Below, piece after piece: positions 34,070-54,501 of a stretch of DNA of 64,000 nt. The notes below the pieces were generated by a model. That model did no database searches, was not told the origin of the DNA, and saw only the letters and a list, made by a program, of their open reading frames with translations. The translations under genes and the position numbers were made by a program. The stretch comes from Zea mays (lineage: Eukaryota; Streptophyta; Magnoliopsida; Poales; Poaceae). The stretch lies in the NCBI RefSeq assembly GCF_902167145.1, contig NC_050097.1, positions 227,187,034 to 227,251,033 on the forward strand, in the 5' to 3' direction. Position 1 is the first letter of the stretch; each line of letters starts with the position of its first letter.

Positions 34070-34800
34070 CCAGACATTGTTAGTGTTTAACTGTTTATAC
34101 GTGACTTGCTTTATATTTAGTTACATGTTTTATGTCAAATATGTATTGTTTTTGTAAGAGACATGTCGAACATAGTTTGGGAGCATGGAGAGAAGGTTGG
34201 CACGTGCTTCAAGTGGAAGTATTGTAGAGAAATAGAGAGCGGAGGGGTGGTACCTGGTTGAATGAGTATCTCACACATAGAAGTGCAAGTATTCCAGATG
34301 CATGCTCATATAACTACAAGCAGACTGGTGTGCTATTTTTGCTTTGTTGATAAATATTTATTTGACGTTCTTGTTTTATCGCTAATGTATTTTATATCTT
34401 TTGTATAAGACTATCGTTATGACGGATTGAAACCATACCACAAATCATTCCAACAAACCTGAGTACTATCATTATGACTCGAGCTGAATACGTGAGTATT
34501 GTGAAACAAGTCGACTTATATCTGGTTAGAGAACTGTAAAAGAACTTGTATTGGGGTATGCGAAGTTCGCTGGTTGTTTGTTGCATGAGAATTGAAGTTT
34601 GTGGTAATATATGTTTGTTAAATATATGTTGTGTGGATCAATTAATATTTACAGTGAATTAAGCAAAATACAAATAAACCCTGTTAATTTTTTTTATTTT
34701 TTTCTATAGCAAGCATAAAAAATCAGGTATTTTTGGCAAAAAAAAACCGTTGGTTTTGATTGATTTACTGCCGGTTTTTCTCGATTTAGCGATACAGGAA
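34070..34800. other. Upstream region of the TOL gene
   Basis: AT-rich intergenic DNA of about 730 bases. It contains a remnant of a BED-type zinc finger of a hAT transposase (separate entry). No TATA box can be placed with confidence; the transcript probably starts around 34800-34900 where base composition becomes GC-richer. Confidence 0.45.
34162..34320 (+). pseudogene. BED zinc-finger remnant of a hAT transposase
   Basis: The reading VWEHGEKVGTCFKWKYC followed by ESGGV resembles the BED finger pattern of plant hAT proteins (W-HG...CKYC...GGV.R...H). A stop follows directly and nothing of the remaining transposase is nearby. Confidence 0.4.
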
Positions 34801-35036
34801 AAAGTTTGAATTTGTCTAGGCAGCGGTTACCAGTCGTGGGTGTTTACCCATCTTGTAGCCGCAGCTGCCTTTCTGGCTTTCTTGGCCCCTCAAAATCATT
34901 CAACCAATCCCACTACCACCCTCACCGTGTACCCAGTTCGTGCGCGATCAGCTGCTACCCAGCGCTCTGGGATCGGGAAAAGGAGGCTCTTTTGTGGTTC
35001 CTGCGGGCATATCTCGCGGAGATTCGGTCAGATTTG

Positions 35037-35147
35037 GTAAGGGTTCGAGTTCTTGTGGGTCAAAGTAGGTTCTTCGGGCGGATTCCTACGCAGGATCGGT
35101 GGAAAATGTGGGATCTTGGCGCTGATTCGGCAGGTTTTACGCTGCAG
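35037..35147 (+). other. Possible 5' UTR intron of the TOL gene
   Basis: GTAAGG at 35037 and a TTTTACGCTGCAG acceptor ending at 35147 would remove 111 bases from the leader. Directly after it lies GATTTAGGGTTTAGG (35148-35162), a telo-box-like word often found near transcription starts of plant housekeeping genes. cDNA is needed to decide. Confidence 0.35.
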
Positions 35148-35154
35148 GATTTAG

Positions 35155-46368
<11,214 letters not shown>

Positions 46369-46831
46369 ACGGTTATCCGTTTCGCAGGTTAGCAGCTTTA
46401 GATTGCATACCCCATGAAATAAGGGCGTTGGAAAATTATTTGGTTCCGTTTAGAAGCAGATGTCAGAAACAATACTTGGTCATTGTCCTGGGCGTGTGTG
46501 TGGTGTCAGTTAGCTGCTCCTAAATATGTGTCATTGGCTTCCATTTGTTTGTTTGTTTTTTTCAATAGCTGAGTATGTATATATTACCCGATTCGGCAGC
46601 AACATTCATAGTTGAGTTTGCAACTTGAGTGTTGCCTATTTTCAGTGTGGATAAATTAGGAGGCTATGGTCAAACCTTCATTTTTTTTTGGTACTGGGCG
46701 AGCTTTTCTTTTCTTTTTTTTTTTTAAAAAAAAGCTGTGTAGAATGGTCTATGCAGACAGAATTATGCACTACAATTGCTTGGTGGCTTGAGGCTAGTCT
46801 TAAGTGGAGAGTTTGTTGACACACTTATTAA
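46369..46831 (+). other. 3' UTR and downstream region of the TOL gene
   Basis: The stop TAA at 46366-46368 is followed by AT-rich DNA. Poly(A) signals are weak (AATAAG near 46420; T-rich 46550-46740). The transcript probably ends between 46450 and 46700. Nothing else is seen. Confidence 0.5.
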
Positions 46832-46958
46832 AGGCATGCTTGTTTGGGATTATAATCTGATCAAATTATATATAATCTAACAGATTTTTAACTAATATTT
46901 AGTTAAAACAAGTTAGACTATATGATTTGGGTATATTATAACTCCAAACAGATAACCC
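46832..46958. mobile_element. Small MITE-like inverted repeat
   Basis: Ends of the form AGGCATGCTTGTTTGGGATTATAAT and, reversed, GGGTTATCTGTTTGGAGTTATAAT, flanked by TTAA on both sides (46828-46831, 46959-46962). 127 bp, probably Tourist-like with TAA/TTA target. Confidence 0.65.
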
Positions 46959-47714
46959 TTAATACTGGTATATTAGCTTTTCTGTTGGTAACAATGACAA
47001 AAGATTTCATTCAGATGAAATAGTATGGAACTATATCTCTATCTCTCTTCATAGTTAAAAAATAGTTATGTACGTAGCTTTTGCGTTTGGATGGGTGGAT
47101 TGGTCTGTAATCTATCGATCGTAGCGTAAAATTGATCCGACCCAGTAGAACTGCGTTGTCTCTCCCCTACCAGCGTTATCCGTTTCCTTCACGGTCGCAG
47201 CAGCAAAAGTTTGAGCACCAAAAGCTCTGCTCGGACACCGCAGCTATCCATCTCCACGCGTCAATGGCAAAGTGGTCGAGTGAAGCACTCCCAGCCAGCT
47301 CGAGCCGAACCAAACAGATTGCAACAAACAGCACCAAAGGCTGCCTCCAGTATTTATTCTACTCATTCCTTGTTACTGTGCAAAATCAGCCTAAGGCTAT
47401 CCCAGCAGCACTGTGCACACGGGGTGCGGATTTGGTCCGTTTGAGAAAGATGAGGCGTTGCGCAAAAGCTAGCGTTACCAGTAGATTGTGCATTCGTTCA
47501 GCAGCGATGGTCGCACATGAATATCTAGGACGACTGACTCTACAGTGAGAATATGGCCATTTGCGTGACCGTCCAGAGCTTGCAAGAATGTATGATGACT
47601 CGGTTAGACGCGTTTTTTACACGAACGCCCGCATGCACAATTTAATGGACACCTAAATAGTAAGTACGTTCCTTATTTATTTTGTGCATCTGCGGTCGTA
47701 TCCACGTCCTATTA
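46959..47714. other. Intergenic, unassigned
   Basis: A 138-codon open frame at 47132-47548 has no domain and lacks upstream signals; it is not called a gene. Moderate GC content suggests old genic or promoter-like DNA. Confidence 0.4.
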
Positions 47715-47833
47715 GGGCTGATTTGGTGATCCGGGATCCCGTGAGTATTGGAAGGGATTGAGGGAGAAATTAGTTCATTTTCCCCTGAATTCCCTCCAAT
47801 CCTCTTAAGATCCCCTTATCACTAAATCAACCC
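47715..47833. mobile_element. Tourist-like MITE
   Basis: 119 bp with ends GGGCTGATTTGGTGATCCGGGATCC and, reversed, GGGTTGATTTAGTGATAAGGGGATC, and TTA on both sides (47712-47714, 47834-47836). Confidence 0.88.
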
Positions 47834-48139
47834 TTAGAGATGACCTAAGCGAAAGCAACTGATAAGGAATTCCACATGACGACGCCCATTTTTCACCAGT
47901 GTGGAAAAACTGAGTTTGATGTCTGCCATTGGTCAGTCGGCAGACAGTTATTTCCCTTGTCCGCAGAGCAGGGATCTCGTGTGGAATTTCATGCTCTGTG
48001 CAGAAGGAGAATGCCTTCTCTCTGGCTAATCATAGATAATTTCTTTGCTACGTGTACCTGCCAAAAAGTCCTCACAGTCATGTTAATCAAACTTCATCCA
48101 ATTTTATGTAAACAAAATAATCTAATTTTATAGATTTAA
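47834..48139. other. Intergenic, unassigned
   Basis: No domain or RNA gene is recognised. An 85-codon frame at 47876-48133 is without support. Confidence 0.4.
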
Positions 48140-48330
48140 GGTATTATTTGGTTTATATATTCGTAACGTAAATGATAACCGATAACATTAAAATATGTTT
48201 GTTTAAGTCCACCGTAATCAGATACCACACTAGAAAATAATACCGTCATATTCAAACTTGTTAACGCTAGTAATCGAGTGTGAATAATTACCGTTATCAT
48301 TTACGTTGCTTTTACGAACCAAACAACACC
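48140..48330. mobile_element. Tourist-like MITE with long inverted repeats
   Basis: 191 bp. About 42 bases at each end pair with each other (GGTATTATTTGGTTTATATA... and, reversed, GGTGTTGTTTGGTTCGTAAA..., both running into AACGTAAATGATAACSG). TAA flanks both sides (48137-48139, 48331-48333). Confidence 0.9.
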
Positions 48331-48598
48331 TAAATTGTCTGCATCTCTTTTCAAACCTTCTTCTCTTGCTCATCGAAGATTGAAGGGCCAAAAACGTTAG
48401 GATATGCACATTATTGAAGCGAGGCCGTCAACCCCATCAATGCTATACTATACCCCTACCTACCTCGTCACTCCTCTTCTTCCCCTACCTCCCCTAGTCA
48501 CCTTGCATCCGCACACTGCTCCTCTTCCTATTCTTCTCACCCCTATGAAAGAATTGTGACATCTAAGGGAGTGATGAATTAGATAGATTAAAAACTAC
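48331..48598. other. Intergenic, unassigned
   Basis: Pyrimidine-rich (CCTACCTCCCCTAGTCACC-like) stretch at 48440-48545. No gene is seen. Confidence 0.4.
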
Positions 48599-48681
48599 TC
48601 CCATCCGCTCCAAAATATAGTTATTTCTAGCTTTATTTTTCCCGTGCACATTCAAATGAATAATAATGAATGTAGGCGTAA

Positions 48682-50166
48682 TGTTACACCCGGTTTTAAG
48701 GGCAAAACCGAATGCCTAGCATATGTATGCCAAGATCCATTTTCCACACATATGTTGATGTCACAAGTGTAATATATCAAAAGACAATGCAATAAATGCG
48801 TAAAGAGAATATAATAACTTTATTACATCATCCATACATAAGTGTCTTAAATAGTATCATCATCAAAGTACAACGGATAAAACATGAGCGATCTTCCACA
48901 GGAAGATGACTGGCGCATCATTAGACTTAGTATGCGTCAACATCTTCGGCAAAGTCTTCTTCATCACCCTATGATCAAAATATTAGCAAGGGGTGAGCTC
49001 ACTTATGGTTGGGGCTCATCAAGTGGGAGGAGTAATGCAAGGTTAACAAGGTAGGCTATGGTTAAGCGATAAGCATTTTAGTTGGTCAATATTTTATTAA
49101 CAACGCATGACTTACTAGTTGTAAGTGTATCCCAAAATTCCCAATTAAACATAAGTACATGATTATATCTCAAAAACACTTAAGTGAAACCACTTAAGCA
49201 AACCATTTATAAATCATCGGATCACGATTTATTTTTCATCTTTAAGTTTAATGATCATGTGAGGGTCCAGGTTGCTCTTAACCGTGAGCACGGCTGACAT
49301 ATCAGTTTTACACTCTGCAGAGGTGGTACAACTTTACCCACAAGCCATGTATCTCATCTAGCCTGGGTTGTACGGACCCGTAAACACTGACGAGGTGAAT
49401 GGCTAGGGATCCATTATGAGGCTTTCACAAAATATCCTTAGTACAAAGCCACCTGCTAAGGTTTCCACATCGGTACTGATGTCCCTCTGGGCGAGGTAAC
49501 TTAGCCAAGACTACCACCCCATGTTAACATGAGCTGCCACAAAACCACTGCCGCTCCCTCTTGCCCATCTTTTAGGTAGGGTTGCTAAGCACTAAGTCTG
49601 TAGAGCTATTTACCAAAGCCAGAGCCATGATAGCAATCATGGTTGCACTATTATCCTGGGTGGTCACTCCATATGTTCCATTTAATACGAAATGATCTTG
49701 TTTAACCATCGGATTAACATCATAATACAAATTTCATTTCTGGAACAATAGTATCATTTAAAGAGTGACATCATAATTATCAAGTTGAGCAGTAGCACAA
49801 ATTGCTAAGCATAGTATTTATCCTAGGGTAATCAAGGAATAGGGTCGATATTCCTAGGAAATTCTATTTAAGCAAATCCCATCAAATTATGCAAATATCC
49901 GAAAAGTAAACATTATTATATGCATTACTTGAGTACAAACAGAAATGCAGAGGGAGAATCCACTTGCCTTGCTCAAACGTGTCCTGCGGGTCGTCTTCGA
50001 ACATATTCGGTTTTTCTACCACACAATTAGCTTCTAATATAGATTCACATACCGTACATACAAAAGAAAACATTCACCAAATAAATAAACATACATCATT
50101 ACATGAATAACATTCACCATTACATGAAGAAACATATACCATTACATGTATATACATATGCCAAAC
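48682..50166 (+). mobile_element. Gypsy-type LTR E, left part
   Basis: The LTR start TGTTACACCCGGTTTTAAGGGC follows the presumed target CGTAA (48677-48681). The sequence lacks coding capacity and continues to 50166, where gypsy F begins. A long LTR starting TGTTACACCC is typical of some grass Ty3/gypsy families with LTRs of several kb (Tekay/RIRE-type); the exact family is not decided. Confidence 0.65.
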
Positions 50167-50577
50167 TGTCGGAGAGGAAATTCTCCGGCCGGGTGGCGGA
50201 ACGCACCCGCCCTAAATCCTAAGATGAGGAGGGGCCTAAGCGTTTTGCCTGCTAGATGGATTCGGAATGAACACAAGAACACACAAGGGTTTAGAGTGGT
50301 TCAGGCCGCCAGAGCGTAATACCCTACTCCACTGTGTGTTGTATTGAGTTTGAGAGCTTGTATGAACTTGTGAGTGTGTGAGTGAACCTGCCTTGTAACG
50401 TAGTGTGCCTTCCCTTTTATAGCTCAAGGGAGGCACATACAAGGATACTAAGCCCCGACATGTGGGCCCAGGGGCAAAATGGAAGGAAGTAACTAATGCC
50501 TGTAACGCCTGGGCGATCTCCGAGCGCCCTAACTTCCGTAGTACATATAGTATTGATATGTCGCGGATGCTTCCTCG
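50167..50577 (+). mobile_element. Gypsy element F: 5' LTR, left part
   Basis: Starts TGTCGGAGAGGAAATTCTCC at 50167. The LTR is interrupted by Sirevirus D and resumes at 59825. Directly repeated GTAAC (50578-50582 and 59820-59824) is D's target duplication. Confidence 0.8.
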
Positions 50578-50582
50578 GTAAC
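50578..50582. repeat. Target-site duplication of Sirevirus D, left copy
   Basis: GTAAC; the right copy is at 59820-59824. Perfect 5-bp match. Confidence 0.95.
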
Positions 50583-51823
50583 TGAAAGGGAAATAGGCTT
50601 ACACCTTTTCCTAATTGATTTTGGTGGTTGAATTGCCCAACACAAATAATTGGACTAACTAGTTTGCTCTAGATTATATGTTCTACAGGTGACAAAGGTC
50701 ATCTACAACTATACTAAATTGACTGTCCGGAATACCGTAGATTATTCTGGACAGGAGAAGCTTTTTGGAAAATCAGGCCAAGCGCGGACCGTCCGGGCCT
50801 TTGCGGCGGATCGTTCGCGACACCTAAATGACCCTCGGACAGAACCAATGCAAAAACACATGTCTCTACTGCGGGCCGTCCGATGGAAGAGCAAGCACCG
50901 ACCGAGACCACGCGCGGACCGTCTGGGCTCAGGCGCGGCCCGTCCGGTAGGTGAGGAACTGAAAAACCCGAAGGTGACGGGTTCGACCAAATGAATTATA
51001 GCGACCTCGCAGACTGTCCGGGGTGCACGACCGGACCGTCCGCGACTGGCTTTATCTGACATCTGACGACGCATTAAATGCAATATAGCCGTTGATATAG
51101 CCGTTACTGCTGACCGTTGCGTTTTCAGCCGTTGATCTACAGGGGCGGACCGTCCGGACCAGGTGGGCGGACCGTCTGCAGTTGGCAGAATGGAGCAACG
51201 GCTAGGAAGTGGTTGGTGGCTATAAATACAACCCCAACCACCTCCATTCACTTCATCCAAGCATTCCAACCTTCAACATTCAATACAAGAGCTAGCAATC
51301 CATTCCAAGACACAATCAAAGCCTCCAATCTCTCCAAGTTCAACAATTGAGACAAGTGATCATTAGTGATTAGTGACTTGAGAGAGAGAGAATGATCCGT
51401 GTGTTATTTGTCGCTCTTGTCGCTTGGCTTTTGCAATCGTGCTTTCTTCCTTCCCATTCTTATTCTCAAGGCACTTGTAATCAAAGCAAGAGACACTAAG
51501 TTTGTAGTGGTCCTTGTGGGGTCTAAGTGACCCGTTTGATTAAGGAGAAAGCTCACTCGGTCTAAGTGACCGTTTGAGAGAGGGAAAGGGTTGAAAGAGA
51601 CCCGGTCTTTGTGACCACCTCAACGGGGAGTAGGTTTGTAAGAACCGAACCTCGGTAAAACAAATCATCGTGTCTTGCTCTTTATTTGCTCACGATTTGT
51701 TTTGCGCCCTCTCTCTCTCTCTCGGACTCGTTTATATTTCTAACGCTAACCCGACTTGTAGTTGTGCTTAAGTTTATAAATTTCAGATTCACCCTATTCA
51801 CCCCCCCCTCTAGGCGACTTTCA
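50583..51823 (+). mobile_element. Sirevirus D: 5' LTR
   Basis: 1241 bp, TGAAAGGGAAATAGGC to TAGGCGACTTTCA. The TATA box TATAAATA is at 51221-51228. Upstream of it, 50730-51190 holds a cluster of CGGACCGTCCG-type palindromes. By eye it differs from the 3' LTR at about 35 positions (near 3%), mostly C/T or G/A, so the insertion is fairly young. Confidence 0.97.
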
Positions 51824-51825
51824 AT

Positions 51826-51837
51826 TGGTATCAGAGC
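51826..51837 (+). other. Primer-binding site of Sirevirus D
   Basis: TGGTATCAGAGC, two bases after the LTR, complementary to the 3' end of initiator Met-tRNA. Confidence 0.95.
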
Positions 51838-51867
51838 CGGTGCTTCATTAGAGCCTAACCGCTCGAA

Positions 51868-54501
51868 GTGATGTCGGGAGCATCCGCCAAGAGGGATCTC
51901 GGGACCGGCGACAAGTCCGCAAGCTCAGGAAGAACACACTCAAGGGAGTCCGCCCACAAGCACAAGGAGGAATCCTCTTCCTCCATCAAGTCCCATCAGA
52001 TGGGTGACAAGAAGAAGAAGATGAGAAAAGTGGTCTACTACGAGACCGACTCTTCGTCACCCTCCAGCTCCGGCTCGGAATCAGCCTCCACTACTTCAAA
52101 GCGCCATGAGCGCAAGAAGTATAGTAAGATGCCCCTTCGCTATCCTCGCATTTCTAGACGCACTCCATTACTCTCCGTTCCATTAGGCAAACCACCTATG
52201 TTTGAAGGTGAAGATTATTCTATGTGGAGTGATAAAATGAGGCATCACCTAACCTCACTCCACAAAAGCATATGGGATATTGTTGAGTATGGAGTGCAGG
52301 TACCAAAGAAGGGAGACAAGGATTACGACTCAGAGGAGGTCGAGCAAATCCAACACTTCAACTCCCAAGCCACAACTATACTCCTCGCCTCTCTAAGTCG
52401 AGAGGAGTATAATAAGGTGCAAGGGATGAAAAGTGCAAAGGAGATTTGGGACGTGCTAAAAACCGCTCACGAAGGAGACGAGGTGACCAAGATCACCAAG
52501 CGGGAAACGATCGAGGGGGAGCTCGGTCGCTTCCGGCTTCGCCAAGGGGAGGAGCCACAAGATATGTACAACTGGCTCAAGACCTTGGTGAACCAAGTGC
52601 GCAACCTCGGGAGCAAAAAATGGGATGACCACGAAATGGTTAAGGTTATTCTTAGATCACTTGTTTTCCTTAATCCTACTCAAGTTCAATTAATTCATGG
52701 TAATCCTAGATATACACTAATGACTCCCGAGGAAGTAATAGGGAATTTTGTGAGCTTTGAGTTGATGATCAAAGGCTCAAAGAAAATCATCGAGCTGGAT
52801 GGCCTCTCCACGTCCGAAGCACAACCGGTCGCATTCAAGGCGACGGAGGAGAAGAAAGAGGAGTCTACATCAAGTAGACAACCCATCGACGCCTCTAAGC
52901 TCGACAATGAGGAAATGGCGCTTATCATCAAGAGCTTCCGCCAAATCCTCAAACAAAGGAAGGGGAAAGATTACAAGCCCCGTTCCAAGAAGGTGTGCTA
53001 CAAGTGTGGTAAGCCTGGTCATTTCATTGCTAAATGTCCTTTATCTAGTGATAGTGACAGGGGCGACGACAAGAAGGGCAAGAGGAGAGAAAAGAGGAGG
53101 TATTACAAGAAGAAGGGCGACGATGCCCATGTATGTCGCGAGTGGGACTCCGACGAGAGCTCCTCCGACTCCTCATCCGACGAGGACGCCGCCAACATCG
53201 CTGTCACCAAAGGGCTCCTCTTCCCCAACGTCGGCCACAAATGTCTCATGGCAAAGGACGACAAAAGGAAGAAGGTAAAATCAAAATCCTCCACTAAATA
53301 TGAAACCTCTAGTGATGAGGACAATTGTAGTGATGAGGAGGATAACTTACGCACCCTTTTTGCCAACCTAAACATGCAACAAAAGGAAAAACTAAATGAA
53401 TTAATTAGTGCTATTCATGAGAAGGATGATCTCTTGGACTCTCAAGAGGACTTCCTAATTAAAGAAAACAAGAAGCATGTTAAGGTTAAGAATGCTTATT
53501 CTCTAGAAGTAGAAAAATGTGAAAAACTATCTAGTGAGCTAAGCACTTGCCATGATGTTATTACCAACCTTAGAAATGAGAATGCTAATTTAATTGCTAA
53601 GGTTGATTCAAATGTTTGTGATGTTTCAATTCCCAATCTTAGAAATGATAATGTTGATTTGCTTGCTAAGATTGAAAAATTGAATATCTCTCTTGCTAGC
53701 CTTAGGATTGAAAATGAAAAACTAATTGTTAAGGCTAAAGAATTAGATGTTTACAATGCTTCCATTTCTAACCTTAGAAGTGAAAATGACATATTACATG
53801 CTAAGGTTGTTGAATTAAAATCTTGCAAACCCTCTACATCTACCGCTGAGCATGTTACTATTTGTACTAGATGTAGAGATATTAACATTGATGCTATTCA
53901 TGATCATATGGCTTTAATTAAACAACAAAATGATCATATAGCAAAATTAGATGCTAAAATTGCCGAGCATGACTTAGAAAATGAAAATTTTAAATTTGCT
54001 AGAAGCATGCTCTATAGTGGGAGACGCCCTATCATCAAGGATGGCATTGGCTTCCAAAAGGGAGACAATGTCAAACTTAATGCCCCTCCTAAAAGATTGT
54101 CAAACTTTGTTAAGGGCAAGGCTCCCATGCCTCAGGATAACGAGGGTTACATTTTGTACCCTGCCGGTTATCCCGAGCACAAAATTAGGAGAATTCATTC
54201 TAGGAAGTCTCACTCTGGCCCTAATCATGCTTTTATTTATAAGGGTAAGACATCTAGTTCTAGGCAATCAACCCGTGCAAAATTGTCTAAGAAGAAAACT
54301 CCAATTGCATCAAATGATTCTAACGTTTCATTTAAAACTTTTGATGCGTCTTATGTTTTAACTAACAAATCCGACAAGGTAGTTGCCAAGTATGTCGGGG
54401 GCAAACACAAGGGATCAAAGACTTGTGTTTGGGTACCCAAAGTTCTTGTATCTAATGTCAAAGGACCCAAAACCATTTGGGTACCTAAAGTCAAGAACTA
54501 A
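51868..54501 (+). CDS. Sirevirus D: gag (877 codons, open)
   Basis: An uninterrupted ORF from ATG 44 bases after the LTR. The N-terminus is Ser/Lys-rich and basic (about 1-95). The capsid-like gag core spans about 110-310 (MWSDKMRHHLTSLHKSIWDIV; MYNWLKTLVNQVRNLG). A CCHC zinc knuckle CYKCGKPGHFIAKC is at 377-390. An acidic Asp/Ser stretch follows, then a long Leu/Asn/Glu coiled coil (about 495-760) and a basic tail with repeated WVPKV words. This long coiled-coil gag is typical of Sireviruses. It forms the virus-like particle and packages RNA. The stop TAA at 54499 comes before pol, which lies in a different (+1) frame. Since gag stays open while pol is broken, the copy could still supply Gag protein. 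Confidence 0.95.
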   Translation: MMSGASAKRDLGTGDKSASSGRTHSRESAHKHKEESSSSIKSHQMGDKKKKMRKVVYYETDSSSPSSSGSESASTTSKRHERKKYSKMPLRYPRISRRTPLLSVPLGKPPMFEGEDYSMWSDKMRHHLTSLHKSIWDIVEYGVQVPKKGDKDYDSEEVEQIQHFNSQATTILLASLSREEYNKVQGMKSAKEIWDVLKTAHEGDEVTKITKRETIEGELGRFRLRQGEEPQDMYNWLKTLVNQVRNLGSKKWDDHEMVKVILRSLVFLNPTQVQLIHGNPRYTLMTPEEVIGNFVSFELMIKGSKKIIELDGLSTSEAQPVAFKATEEKKEESTSSRQPIDASKLDNEEMALIIKSFRQILKQRKGKDYKPRSKKVCYKCGKPGHFIAKCPLSSDSDRGDDKKGKRREKRRYYKKKGDDAHVCREWDSDESSSDSSSDEDAANIAVTKGLLFPNVGHKCLMAKDDKRKKVKSKSSTKYETSSDEDNCSDEEDNLRTLFANLNMQQKEKLNELISAIHEKDDLLDSQEDFLIKENKKHVKVKNAYSLEVEKCEKLSSELSTCHDVITNLRNENANLIAKVDSNVCDVSIPNLRNDNVDLLAKIEKLNISLASLRIENEKLIVKAKELDVYNASISNLRSENDILHAKVVELKSCKPSTSTAEHVTICTRCRDINIDAIHDHMALIKQQNDHIAKLDAKIAEHDLENENFKFARSMLYSGRRPIIKDGIGFQKGDNVKLNAPPKRLSNFVKGKAPMPQDNEGYILYPAGYPEHKIRRIHSRKSHSGPNHAFIYKGKTSSSRQSTRAKLSKKKTPIASNDSNVSFKTFDASYVLTNKSDKVVAKYVGGKHKGSKTCVWVPKVLVSNVKGPKTIWVPKVKN

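Noticed and set aside
47132..47548. 138-codon frame downstream of TOL
   Set aside because: No domain, no intron/exon signals, and composition does not suggest coding.
51868..54501. 877-residue protein as a novel host gene with zinc knuckle and coiled coil
   Set aside because: It lies between a Met-tRNA primer site and retroviral-type pol within two LTRs with a target duplication; it is Sirevirus gag.
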